Shown here: positions 50,161 to 58,902 of the stretch, one piece after another
Position numbering within the stretch: the first letter of the stretch is position 1
Layout: the number at the start of each line of letters is the position of its first letter
Assembly: GCA_018402205.1 (NCBI GenBank)
Contig: JAGYIX010000006.1
Location: 186,001 to 250,000, forward strand
Direction: 5' to 3'
Source of the DNA: Flavobacteriaceae bacterium
GTDB lineage: Bacteria > Bacteroidota > Bacteroidia > Flavobacteriales > Flavobacteriaceae
DNA: 64,000 nt
The notes under the pieces: generated by a model
What the model was told of the DNA's origin: nothing
Seen by the model: only the letters and a program-made list of their open reading frames with translations
The model's database searches: none
Position numbers and translations under genes: made by a program

Positions 50161-51222
50161 ATGGATCAAAACGAAGAATTCATCTCAGCTGCACAGACCG
50201 CTACTCTTGAGCGGTTTGAGGTAATGCACAGGGCTCCGAGCAACATAGCCTTGGTAAAATACTGGGGTAAGCACGAATCTCAGTTGCCAGCGAACGCTTC
50301 TATTTCTTTTACTCTTTCGGCTGCACACACTATTACAACGGTGGTATTTGAAAAATCAAATGCTCCTAAAGTAGCGGTGGTGCTTGAAGGAGTGCACACT
50401 CCTGCATTCGAGCCTAAAATCGAACAATTTTTAGACCGCATTCGCCTTTACTGCCCGTTTTTGAAGGGATACAGTTTACACATTGATACAACGAACACCT
50501 TTCCGCACAGCAGCGGAATTGCTTCTTCAGCTAGTGGAATGGCTGCTTTGGCTATGGCGGTTGTTAGCCTAGAACACGCCCTCGGAGGTATTCGAGAAGA
50601 AGACAAAAAGCGCAAGGCCTCGTTCTTAGCCCGATTGGGCTCAGGCAGCGCGGCTCGAAGCATAGAAGGCCCCATCGTTTCTTGGGGAGAGCATGCCGAA
50701 TTGCCCCATAGCTCTGATCTGTTTGCCACTAAATTTACCCAGTCGCATGACATTTTTCAGACCTATCACGACAGCATTCTCATTGTTCATAAAGGCAGCA
50801 AAAAAGTGAGTAGTACCCTTGGGCACAGCCTCATGAATAATCACCCTTACAAAGACGCTCGATTCGAACAGGCAAGTACGCACATGAGTACGCTAGTTCA
50901 TGCACTCAAGAAGGGTAATCTAGAAAGCTTTATCGCAGTGGTTGAGTCTGAAGCACTCAGTTTGCACGCGATGATGATGACCTCCTCGCCTTATTTTATA
51001 CTCATGGAGTCCCAAACATTGGCCGTGATCAAGGCGATTTGGGCCTTTAGAGAAGAGACGGCTGTTCCTGTTTGTTTTACGCTAGATGCCGGGGCTAATG
51101 TGCACTTGCTATACCCTGACCAGTACCGTGAGCCCGTGCATCAATTCATCGAACAAGTGCTGATCAATTATTGTGAAGACCAGTTTTACATTAACGATCG
51201 TTGCGGAATGGGCGCCGAATAA
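50161..51222 (+). CDS. mvaD: Diphosphomevalonate decarboxylase
   Basis: A 353-residue GHMP-superfamily enzyme. HRAPSNIALVKYWGKHESQLPANASISFTL is split here: APSNIALVKYWGK (about 23-35) and the Ser-rich GHMP loop FPHSSGIASSASGMAAL (near 115-131) are diagnostic. It decarboxylates mevalonate 5-diphosphate to isopentenyl diphosphate. The presence of a mevalonate-pathway gene is normal in Flavobacteriia. Mevalonate kinase follows 33 bases on. The ATG at 50161 follows its own -7 box; a longer in-frame start at 50125 would include the promoter. Confidence 0.95.
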   Translation: MDQNEEFISAAQTATLERFEVMHRAPSNIALVKYWGKHESQLPANASISFTLSAAHTITTVVFEKSNAPKVAVVLEGVHTPAFEPKIEQFLDRIRLYCPFLKGYSLHIDTTNTFPHSSGIASSASGMAALAMAVVSLEHALGGIREEDKKRKASFLARLGSGSAARSIEGPIVSWGEHAELPHSSDLFATKFTQSHDIFQTYHDSILIVHKGSKKVSSTLGHSLMNNHPYKDARFEQASTHMSTLVHALKKGNLESFIAVVESEALSLHAMMMTSSPYFILMESQTLAVIKAIWAFREETAVPVCFTLDAGANVHLLYPDQYREPVHQFIEQVLINYCEDQFYINDRCGMGAE

Positions 51223-51227
51223 TTGTT

Positions 51228-51235
51228 TACCTTTG
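51228..51235 (+). promoter_or_regulatory. -7 promoter box (TACCTTTG) before mevalonate kinase
   Basis: An exact TAnnTTTG match just after the mvaD stop, 20 bases before the kinase ATG; it would allow separate transcription of the second part of the operon. Confidence 0.5.
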
Positions 51236-51255
51236 GTTTGTAAAAATTAAACAGA

Positions 51256-52194
51256 ATGAAAGGTCCGCTCTTTTACGCCAAGATTCTTCTTTTTGGGGAG
51301 TACGGAATCATAAAAGATTCTAAAGGGCTTGCTATTCCTTTCAACTCGTTTAAAGGAGCACTGCGTTTCGATTCAGATGGGGATGAACGCCACCAGCACT
51401 CTAACGCCCGTTTAAAAGCATACACGGCGCACCTAAAAGAAAAGGTAGCTGATAAGAGCCTCACCGTAAATTTTGATTTTGAACGTCTAGAGGCCGACAT
51501 TTCTCAAGGAATGTATTTCGACAGCTCTATTCCTATGGGGTACGGGGTAGGTAGCAGCGGGGCTATTGTCGCGGCTGTTTACGATCGTTACGCCCTAGAT
51601 AAAGTTACTGTTCTAGAAAACCTTACGCGCGAAAAATTGCTTGCGCTTAAGCAGCATTTCGGGGTGATGGAGTCTTTTTTTCACGGAACTTCTTCTGGGC
51701 TTGATCCGCTGAATAGCTATTTAAGTATTCCGATACTCATTCACGCCAAAGACCATGTAGAGTCAACGCATATTCCATCTCAAAACCTCAAAGGCAAAGG
51801 GGCCGTTTTTCTTCTCGATAGCGGAGTGGTAGGAGAAACTGCACCAATGGTGCAGCTTTTTATGAAAAATCTGGAGAATAAACAATTTGAAGAGGTAATG
51901 CGCGATGAGTTTGTAAAGCACACAGATGCCTGCATAGATCACTTCTTAAAAGGAGAGGTAAAGGGGCTTTTCACCAACCTTAGAAAGCTTTCTCAGGTGG
52001 TGTTTGAGCACTTTAAGCCAATGATTCCTGAAAGTGTGCACGGATTGTGGCAAAATGGTCTTGAGACCAATGCCTACTACCTTAAACTTTGCGGATCAGG
52101 CGGAGGCGGCTATTTCTTAGGCTTCACCGAAGACCTTGAGCGTGCCCAGCAAGAACTTCAAGGGCATAAGTTAGAGGTCGTATATACCTTTTAG
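51256..52194 (+). CDS. Mevalonate kinase (GHMP family)
   Basis: A 312-residue GHMP kinase: AKILLFGEYGIIKDSKGL (about 8-25), the ATP loop PMGYGVGSSGAIVAAVYD (near 93-110), and the C-terminal LKLCGSGGGGYFLGF. The first motif and the place after mvaD support mevalonate kinase over other GHMP kinases. It is followed at two bases by a UbiA-type prenyltransferase and then an RluB-type synthase. Confidence 0.9.
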   Translation: MKGPLFYAKILLFGEYGIIKDSKGLAIPFNSFKGALRFDSDGDERHQHSNARLKAYTAHLKEKVADKSLTVNFDFERLEADISQGMYFDSSIPMGYGVGSSGAIVAAVYDRYALDKVTVLENLTREKLLALKQHFGVMESFFHGTSSGLDPLNSYLSIPILIHAKDHVESTHIPSQNLKGKGAVFLLDSGVVGETAPMVQLFMKNLENKQFEEVMRDEFVKHTDACIDHFLKGEVKGLFTNLRKLSQVVFEHFKPMIPESVHGLWQNGLETNAYYLKLCGSGGGGYFLGFTEDLERAQQELQGHKLEVVYTF

Positions 52195-52196
52195 CT

Positions 52197-53099
52197 ATGT
52201 CTTTAAAAGCGCGTTTTTTGTCGCTTTTAAGTGTTACACGAGTTTATAACGGATTTCTTGTAATACTCGCTCAGTACCTTTCAGCCATTTATATTTTTGC
52301 TCGTGCAGAACCCGTAGAACTTTTGCTTCGAAACAGCGATCTTCATTTAATTGTGCTGTCAAGCTTTCTGGTAGTCTCTGCAGGATATCTTATAAATCAA
52401 TACTACGACCTTCCTAAAGATCTGATCAACAAGCCCTACAAAAGCATGATTGATTTGCAACGCACCCCATCAAGTCTTATGCGTTGGTATGCCCTTCTCA
52501 ATTTTATTGCCCTTACGTTGAGTCTTTTTGTATCGTTTAGGGCGGCACTCTTTTTTATGGGATACATACTTTCTATCTGGCTGTATTCGCATCGATTGAG
52601 ACGCATACTTATTTGGGGAACTTTATTTTCAGCCTTTTTAGCTGTTAGCCCAATTACAGCCCTATTTCTTTACTACCAACATATAGAATGGAAGATTGCG
52701 GGGTTTGCCCTGTTTTTGTTTTTACTGCTCTGGATTATTGCCTTAGTGAAAGATTTAGAAAATATGCCAGGAGACTTAGCCGTTGGATTAAAGACTCTCG
52801 CCACAAGTTGGGGCATAGAAGCAAGTCAGCGACTAATTCGAATAGTGCTTGGGGCAGAAGTATTTCTCTCGCTTAGCCTTTTGTATTTCTACGATTTAGG
52901 GCCAATGCGCTATTATTTCTTTGCGTCTACGCTATTTTTTGCTTTGCTGTTTGTGCTGGTACAAAAACTGAAAAAACTTAAAAACTATAGCGAAACCCAC
53001 TGGATGCTCAAATTATTTGTGCTTCTTGGAACCCTTAGCATACTGTTTTTAGACCTCGATCGCTTTGCTGAGTTAAAAGCGTTTATTTTTGCCTTCTAA
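52197..53099 (+). CDS. UbiA-family prenyltransferase
   Basis: A 300-residue membrane enzyme with about eight helices. The two Asp-rich loops are NQYYDLPKDLINKPYK (near 64-79) and KDLENMPGDLAVGLKTLA (near 184-201), the metal-pyrophosphate sites of UbiA enzymes. Bacteroidota homologues are often named geranylgeranylglycerol-phosphate geranylgeranyltransferase by similarity. The operon position after two mevalonate genes suits an isoprenoid-using enzyme. Acceptor unknown. Confidence 0.88.
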   Translation: MSLKARFLSLLSVTRVYNGFLVILAQYLSAIYIFARAEPVELLLRNSDLHLIVLSSFLVVSAGYLINQYYDLPKDLINKPYKSMIDLQRTPSSLMRWYALLNFIALTLSLFVSFRAALFFMGYILSIWLYSHRLRRILIWGTLFSAFLAVSPITALFLYYQHIEWKIAGFALFLFLLLWIIALVKDLENMPGDLAVGLKTLATSWGIEASQRLIRIVLGAEVFLSLSLLYFYDLGPMRYYFFASTLFFALLFVLVQKLKKLKNYSETHWMLKLFVLLGTLSILFLDLDRFAELKAFIFAF

Positions 53100-53112
53100 A
53101 CCTCCCTTAGTC

Positions 53113-54054
53113 GTGCCTCCAAAGAACAACCCTCGTAAATCGTCGCCTTCATCACCAAAGGCTAAGCCCACTCGTCAAGAAAGACCAGAGCGTCAAGAAA
53201 GACCTGCGCGTCAAGAGAAGTCTGAACGTCAAGACAGGCCAAAACGTTTAGAAAGACCAGCCCGTCAATCTAGGCCCGCGAGCAAGCCCAGACCAGAGGG
53301 TAAAGAAAAGTCGACGTCAACCCCGAAACGCAGCAATCCGAGAGGCTCTATGCGTTTAAATCGCTTTATAGCCCATGGCGGAATTTGTTCAAGAAGAGAA
53401 GCCGACACCTTCATAAGTGCGGGAAGTGTTACTGTGAACGGAAAGGTGGTTTCAGAAATGGGCTACCAAGTGCTCCCCACCGACGAGGTGCGTTTTGACG
53501 GAAGATTGATTTCATCAGAGCGCAAGGAGTACGTACTTTTAAATAAGCCTAAGAATTTTATCACCACCACTTCAGACGAAAAAGGCAGGCGAACGGTGAT
53601 GGAACTCATTGCTAATGCCAGCAAACAGCGCCTCTTTCCGGTTGGCCGACTCGACAGAAATACTACCGGATTACTGCTTTTCACCAACGACGGAGAATTG
53701 GCTGACAAGCTCACCCATCCGAAATTTAGGGTGCGAAAAATTTACCACGTAGTACTCAATCAAAGTGTAAAGGTGAACCATCTACAAGCCATTGAGGCAG
53801 GTATTACTTTAGAAGATGGGCCAATTGAGGTCGACGCCATTAGCTATATTCAAGGAGCCACTAAAAGTGAGGTGGGTATTGAAATTCACAGTGGAAAAAA
53901 CCGTGTAGTTCGCCGTATTTTCGAACACTTGGGTTATGAGGTCACCAAGTTAGACCGCGTGAGCTTTGCAGGTCTTACTAAAAAAGATCTTCCCCGTGGA
54001 CATTTTAGGCATCTCACCGAGAAAGAAGTGAGCTTCTTGAGAATGATTGGCTAG
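53113..54054 (+). CDS. rluB: RluB-type 23S rRNA pseudouridine synthase with Arg-rich N-terminus
   Basis: About 313 residues from the GTG at 53113; a TTG at 53089 is a possible alternative that would overlap ubiA by 11 bases. Residues 1-80 are a Pro/Arg/Glu/Gln-rich repeat (RQERPERQERPARQ pattern) of low complexity, then an S4 domain (SMRLNRFIAHGGICSRREAD) and the RsuA/RluB catalytic domain (LNKPKNFITTTSDEKGRRTVMELI; FPVGRLDRNTTGLLLFTNDG with the catalytic Asp). It modifies uridines of 23S rRNA. The basic tail probably helps RNA binding. Confidence 0.92.
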   Translation: MPPKNNPRKSSPSSPKAKPTRQERPERQERPARQEKSERQDRPKRLERPARQSRPASKPRPEGKEKSTSTPKRSNPRGSMRLNRFIAHGGICSRREADTFISAGSVTVNGKVVSEMGYQVLPTDEVRFDGRLISSERKEYVLLNKPKNFITTTSDEKGRRTVMELIANASKQRLFPVGRLDRNTTGLLLFTNDGELADKLTHPKFRVRKIYHVVLNQSVKVNHLQAIEAGITLEDGPIEVDAISYIQGATKSEVGIEIHSGKNRVVRRIFEHLGYEVTKLDRVSFAGLTKKDLPRGHFRHLTEKEVSFLRMIG

Positions 54055-55312
54055 AAAAATAGGCCAACACCACAAGCGGCACATATTCAAGGGCCGTAAC
54101 CCATAGTGGTAATTCAACGGGGTTTAAAGTATAGGCTGTATAGCTTAAAAAAATGGTCGCAGACCATAGCAAGACGAGTGTGCTTTTGCGCAGACTTGCT
54201 AAACCTATCAAAGTGATTAGGTACCAGGGGTGAATGGTTGGAGAGCTTAGCAAGTAGGCTAAAAGCAGCCATTCACTATACCTTAGAAACTGATTCAAAT
54301 TGGTACTCCTTAGGCTAAAGTAGCCGGCGAGGAGCACAATACCAAAGGCGTGTAGGTAGCCGTAGACTTTTATGAGTTGGTAGTCTTGTGCTCCTAGGAG
54401 TAATCCGACCTCTTTAAACACCCGGTAAAGGGCCCCGTTAAATTCGAAGTTAGAAAACCACAGCCCCACGCTAGATCCCCAGTTTTGAGTCCAAAGCGGC
54501 CCAGAAAACGGAACAATGAGCAAAATAGACACGGCTAAAAAGCCGAAGGTGAAAACCGTTAGTGGCTTTGGTCTGAGCCATCTTAGGAGTAAGGGGCTTA
54601 ACAATAAGGGCAGTAATTTGGTGAAAACTGATGAGGCAAAGAAAACGGCTGCAACCCCGTGGCGCTTGTTCTTTAAGGCGTAGATGAAGGCGAGTAGAAG
54701 GGCCAACATGACGGGCTCAAAATGCAAATTATGGGTACCTTCTATAATTACCAATGGATTTAAGAAATAAGCGGTCAAGGCCCATCTTTTGTGATAAAAC
54801 GAAAGAATCAATTGGTGAAGAAGCCAAAATACAGCCACGTCAGCCAAGACAATCATTAAGCGATAGACTAAACGCGGTTGCTCACTCAGGCTGCCCAAAG
54901 CAAATAGCCATTGATTGAGCATGGGGTAATTACTGAAGTTTCGAGCACTTGAGGAGCCCATTCCTTCATAAAGAGGCCTTAGGTCTTGATAAGCTTCTAG
55001 GTAGATCAATTCTTCGGGCACATAGGTGTAAGGACTAATTCCTCTTAAAAAGAGTTCGCCGTCCCAAATAAAGCGATAGAAGTCTTGAGAAAGGCTTGGG
55101 GTACTCCACGTAAAGACTGCTCGAAATAGCAGACCAGAAATTAATATTGCCCAGATAGAAAAGGGTTGCTTGATGAAGTAGAGATAACTCAAGAACACGA
55201 CACCCACCGCTGTGAGCAAAGTATACAGGTCTGAACGCTCGATATGATAGCCTATAAAGTAATAGAGCACTATCGAGCACAGCACAAAAAGAATACTAAT
55301 ATGATTTTTCAT
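54014..55312 (-). CDS. GT-C membrane mannosyltransferase-like protein
   Basis: About 432 residues from the ATG at 55312, which overlaps the upstream stop as ATGA. It is a polytopic membrane protein with about eleven helices and an acidic first loop (SLSQDFYRFIWDGELFLRGISPYTY, near 67-91), as in polyprenyl-phosphate-dependent GT-C transferases of the GT87/PIG-M type. It ends in a 41-bp convergent overlap with rluB. It is last in a run of eight minus-strand ORFs. Donor and acceptor unknown. Confidence 0.8.
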   Translation of the reverse strand: MKNHISILFVLCSIVLYYFIGYHIERSDLYTLLTAVGVVFLSYLYFIKQPFSIWAILISGLLFRAVFTWSTPSLSQDFYRFIWDGELFLRGISPYTYVPEELIYLEAYQDLRPLYEGMGSSSARNFSNYPMLNQWLFALGSLSEQPRLVYRLMIVLADVAVFWLLHQLILSFYHKRWALTAYFLNPLVIIEGTHNLHFEPVMLALLLAFIYALKNKRHGVAAVFFASSVFTKLLPLLLSPLLLRWLRPKPLTVFTFGFLAVSILLIVPFSGPLWTQNWGSSVGLWFSNFEFNGALYRVFKEVGLLLGAQDYQLIKVYGYLHAFGIVLLAGYFSLRSTNLNQFLRYSEWLLLAYLLSSPTIHPWYLITLIGLASLRKSTLVLLWSATIFLSYTAYTLNPVELPLWVTALEYVPLVVLAYFSSQSFSRSSLLSR

Positions 55313-56754
55313 GCTTGTTGCCATGAAGATAAGCATACCCAGCTAAAGGCAAGAGCCGTAAAAAGGTGAAGACCAATGAGGCTAAAAGAGGCTGTTTGAA
55401 TGTCATGAATAAAAGCCGCCCATGCGATTATAGCAATTAGTGCTTCTATAGGTTTTACACTTTTAAGCCTTGTTTTCAGCCGCTCCTTAAATTGCTTGAT
55501 TTTAGGGGTTCTGACAAAAGCAGAGCGAATACCTAGGTGACCTTCTACTACAGCTCGTGCGTTCATATAACTCATTCCTGCAGAAAGGGCGAGGTAGAGC
55601 AGAAAGTGAATGGCCCAAGAAAGTAGCGGCGTTTGCGGGTTAAGTGAGCGTTCAGCTCGAAATAAAGCTATTCCAAGCAGAATAGCCGACACCGAAAGGC
55701 CATTAATAATTAATGCTATATAGTGAAGTTGTAGTGGCGAGAACCAAATTAAAAGTGGGGATAAGCCGATTAGCAGTAAAAGAAAAGAAGCTAAATAAAA
55801 AGTAGAGCCTAATAGATGCATGAAGGCATGAAAGCGGACACTTCTTTTTTTGAGACCACTCAATTTTGTGCGCAACAGACGAAAATTCTCGGCTGCTCCT
55901 TTGTTCCATCGAAACTGTTGTGTGAAGTATGCTGAAGGAGTGGCCGGCAGCTCACTTTCGGCAGTAATGTGTGCAAAATACCTTAAATCATAACCCGCTA
56001 ACTGTGCCCTGTAAGCCAAATTGAGATCTTCGGTAAGTGTGCGGGTATTAAAACCTCCCAAAGCTAGTATGACTGACTTTTTCCACAAGGCCGCTGTGCC
56101 GTTAAAAGTGGTCATTAGGTGTAATTGGTCTCTGGCGATGTGCTCGTTGATGAAGTGGTGATTAAGCGCGAGAACTTGTAGTCTGGTTGTGAGATTTTGA
56201 CCTGCATTACCGTATGTCCACCGCGACTGCACAGCAGCAACAGAAGGCTTATCGAACCCTTCTAGGCACTGTAATAGCCAATTAGGGGGCAGATTAAAAT
56301 CAGCATCGAATATGGCGATAAACTCTCCAGTAGCCTGGTGTAGTCCTTCGTTTAATGCGCCCGCCTTGAATCCTTTTCGGTGTTGTCGTGTCAAGTGAGT
56401 TGCCTTAAATCCGCTTGCATTTAATTGCTCAACCCATGCGGCATTGAGCTCAATAGAGGGGTCGGTAGAGTCATCTAAAAGCTGAATTTCTAGCAGCGAC
56501 TTTGGGTAATCTATTTCTAAAAGAGAAGAAAATAAGGCGTCTACCACACGACCCTCATTAAAGAGAGCAATTTGAAATGTAACTAGGGGAAGTGATTTTT
56601 CAGAATAAAGCGGTTTACTGCTGCTTGTTAATTGAAGCTTTTGGGCCTTGACTTGCTGAGAGCAAACAAGACTTAAGTAAAGCTGATACCCTGAATACAA
56701 TACAAGTATTAAGGTGAGTAGTCCAAAGAAATAAACTAAAAACCAAGCGATCAT
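55309..56754 (-). CDS. Membrane GT2, cellulose-synthase/CeaA-like
   Basis: A 481-residue processive-type GT2: a first helix (3-23), the catalytic domain with D (LDDSTDPS near 114), DxD (FDADFNLPP near 169), TEDLNLAYRA and QQFRWNKGAAEN (the QxxRW motif near 278), then four C-terminal membrane helices. Such proteins join sugars to membrane-bound acceptors. Position in the run: preceded by a second, frame-broken GT2 (4-bp overlap). Likely to build a surface glycan or glycolipid. Confidence 0.9.
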   Translation of the reverse strand: MIAWFLVYFFGLLTLILVLYSGYQLYLSLVCSQQVKAQKLQLTSSSKPLYSEKSLPLVTFQIALFNEGRVVDALFSSLLEIDYPKSLLEIQLLDDSTDPSIELNAAWVEQLNASGFKATHLTRQHRKGFKAGALNEGLHQATGEFIAIFDADFNLPPNWLLQCLEGFDKPSVAAVQSRWTYGNAGQNLTTRLQVLALNHHFINEHIARDQLHLMTTFNGTAALWKKSVILALGGFNTRTLTEDLNLAYRAQLAGYDLRYFAHITAESELPATPSAYFTQQFRWNKGAAENFRLLRTKLSGLKKRSVRFHAFMHLLGSTFYLASFLLLLIGLSPLLIWFSPLQLHYIALIINGLSVSAILLGIALFRAERSLNPQTPLLSWAIHFLLYLALSAGMSYMNARAVVEGHLGIRSAFVRTPKIKQFKERLKTRLKSVKPIEALIAIIAWAAFIHDIQTASFSLIGLHLFTALAFSWVCLSSWQQA

Positions 56755-57436
56755 CTCTTAAGGCTATAGGTAAAGATCCACAGCAGAATTTTGTAGCCTG
56801 CCATAAGTGTTCCTTTTAGGGTTCCTGAGACTTTTGAAACGCCGATGCGCGGCCTGTAACGCACCGGAATCTCTGCGTAGGCAATGCCTTTCTTTAGAAT
56901 TTTCAGTTGCATTTCTACTGTCCACCCATATGTTTTATCGGTCATATTAAGGCGCTCCAAGGTGTGCCATTCAATAGCCCTAAAGGGGCCGAGGTCGGTA
57001 AATCTTGAGCCGTAAAAAAGTTTCATTAGCTGGGTGGCTAATGCGTTTCCAAAGCGCTGCTGTGGGGTGAGGGCTTTCTTCTCTAACTGAGGAGTCACGC
57101 GTGTGCCCAGACTAAAAAGGGCTTCATTTTTACGATCGGATCAATCAGCTGCTCCAGCTCTTCTGGGTAATCAGAATAGTCGCCGTCTAGAAAAACGACT
57201 ATGTCTTTTGGCTTAGCCTTCTGGGCCAAATAGGCGATGCCTTTTAAACAAGCGTACCCATAACCTTTTTGAGCCTCGAAGAGCACGGTGGCTCCGGCCT
57301 TTTCGGCTTCGGCAGCGGTGCCATCAGTAGACCTGTTGTCAACCACCACCACTTCGTCGACCAAAGCGGGCAGATCGCGAACAACTAGAGCAATACTTTT
57401 GGCCTCATTAAAAGCGGGTATGATCACCCAAATCAT
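56751..57436 (-). pseudogene. GT2 glycosyltransferase, interrupted by a one-base deletion
   Basis: The first frame (from the ATG at 57436) gives MIWVIIPAFNEAKSIALVVRD and FLDGDYSDYPEEL, then runs into KPFLVWAHA and a stop. The second frame (down to 56751) resumes as GTRVTPQLEKKALTPQQRFGNALATQLMK and FTDLGPFRAI. Adding one T to the T5 run at 57127-57131 restores VKNEALFSLGTRVTPQ, the expected reading. The joined 228 residues are normal for this GT2 class. The upstream stop and the downstream start overlap neighbours by four bases. The lesion is probably a sequencing indel; a real mutation is not excluded. Confidence 0.87.
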
Positions 57437-58902
57437 GCTTGCTGGTTGGGGTTTGATGTATTTTCTAGGCGCAGTACTCCGCGTGGGCACACCTCAGCGC
57501 ATATGCCGCATCCGACGCAAGAGGCGCGCTTTATGGGTTCTGCTTTTTGAGCATAAGCCCTTACGTCTATTCCCATTTCACAATAGGCAGAGCAGTTTCC
57601 GCACGAGATACACTGTCCAGAATTGGTGGTGATTTGAAATTTAGAAAATAGTTTTTGCTGAATGCCTAGGATGGCGGCCATAGGGCAGCCAAATCGGCAC
57701 CACACTCGGTTGCCTAGCAGCGGATAAAATCCGGTACCAATGACCCCAGAGAAGATGCTGCCCACAAAGAATCCGTATACCGATCTCAAACTGTGAGACG
57801 GAATCAAAAAGACGTGATAGGTGTCGCTTAGAAAATGCATGCCGGTGAATCCGGCTAATAATGCACCCACAATGATCATGGCTGTCTTGGCGTCTTTAGC
57901 GATCCAAGCCCTTCGCTTAAAATAGATGAGCCCCACCACAGCCACTAGTAGGCTCACCACGCTCAAGATAAAAACGGAAGGGCTAAGCCAGTATTCTTCA
58001 GGATGTTCAAGTAAATAGCTGTGCACTACTCCAACGGTGCTTAAGGTTATAAGAACGAGGATGCTGTGAATCATCCACCGTTCGAGCTTCCATGCCCGAA
58101 TGCTGTTGTCGCTGAGGTGTCTAAAGGCGTCTCCGGCTGTTTCTGCTAGGCCTCCGCATCCGCACACCCAAGAACAGTACCAGCGCTTTCCAAACTTGTA
58201 GGTCAGAATGGGGCTAATCACGAAAATAGAAAGCACCCCGAAGATTAATAGCCCAATTCCTAAAGTTTGTGCAGAAACAAACGACTCAATATAGTAGCCA
58301 TCAAAGAGATAATAATTCAACGGCCACATGCTTTTAAGATCGTAGTAGGGCAAGTCTCCATTTAAACGGGCCATGAATTCGGGCAGTAAAAAGGCAAATA
58401 TTAACTGAAAAAACATGACGCTTAGGGTTCGAATAACCTGGTAGCGGCTGTGACGGTACTTCACAATAAATTTTACCCCAAACAGCAAAATAGCTAAGGT
58501 ATAAAGCACCCCGTAAACAAACCATTGGGTAGCGGGCTTTCCAGACAACGATTGGCTGATGAAATCGAAGCCCCTAATCATGGGCTCTAGGTAGGCGTCG
58601 AAAAAGTACAACACCACATAAAAGGCAGTCAGCACTAGGGCGCTCACATAGGCCCATACTCCTCGCTGTGTTAGCGACTTTAATACATTAGCATTATTCT
58701 TAATACCCGAATGGTAGGGGGCGTAGCTGGCATAGGTATACCCAAAAATGGCTAAGCCTATTATTGCTAAGGCTGAGCTGGTCAATACATTAGAAGAAAT
58801 AGATAAAGACTCACCTATGCCTGATGCGAATAGCAGTAGAATTCCAAATAGCCCTAAAAAGGTGAAAATTCGTTGGCTAGCTGTTGTTTGATAAGAAAGC
58901 AT
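57433..58902 (-). CDS. Membrane polyferredoxin (NapH/CcoG-like 4Fe-4S protein)
   Basis: A 489-residue protein with about ten membrane helices and Cys-rich parts: CSWVCGCGG near 250, CRFGCP near 413, and two 4Fe-4S ferredoxin motifs at the C-terminus (CISCGNCSAYCEMG and CVGCGICAEVCPRG, about 434-477). This is the NapH/CcoG/NosR style of electron-transfer membrane proteins. Context: 26-bp overlap with the upstream FAD oxidoreductase and ATGA overlap with the downstream GT2. It may pass electrons to the flavoprotein or a membrane enzyme. Confidence 0.88.
   Translation of the reverse strand: MLSYQTTASQRIFTFLGLFGILLLFASGIGESLSISSNVLTSSALAIIGLAIFGYTYASYAPYHSGIKNNANVLKSLTQRGVWAYVSALVLTAFYVVLYFFDAYLEPMIRGFDFISQSLSGKPATQWFVYGVLYTLAILLFGVKFIVKYRHSRYQVIRTLSVMFFQLIFAFLLPEFMARLNGDLPYYDLKSMWPLNYYLFDGYYIESFVSAQTLGIGLLIFGVLSIFVISPILTYKFGKRWYCSWVCGCGGLAETAGDAFRHLSDNSIRAWKLERWMIHSILVLITLSTVGVVHSYLLEHPEEYWLSPSVFILSVVSLLVAVVGLIYFKRRAWIAKDAKTAMIIVGALLAGFTGMHFLSDTYHVFLIPSHSLRSVYGFFVGSIFSGVIGTGFYPLLGNRVWCRFGCPMAAILGIQQKLFSKFQITTNSGQCISCGNCSAYCEMGIDVRAYAQKAEPIKRASCVGCGICAEVCPRGVLRLENTSNPNQQA

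Noticed and set aside
56751-57490. Reading the GT2 region as two separate genes of 115 and 131 residues
   Set aside because: Neither half is a complete GT2; one inserted base joins them into a normal protein.
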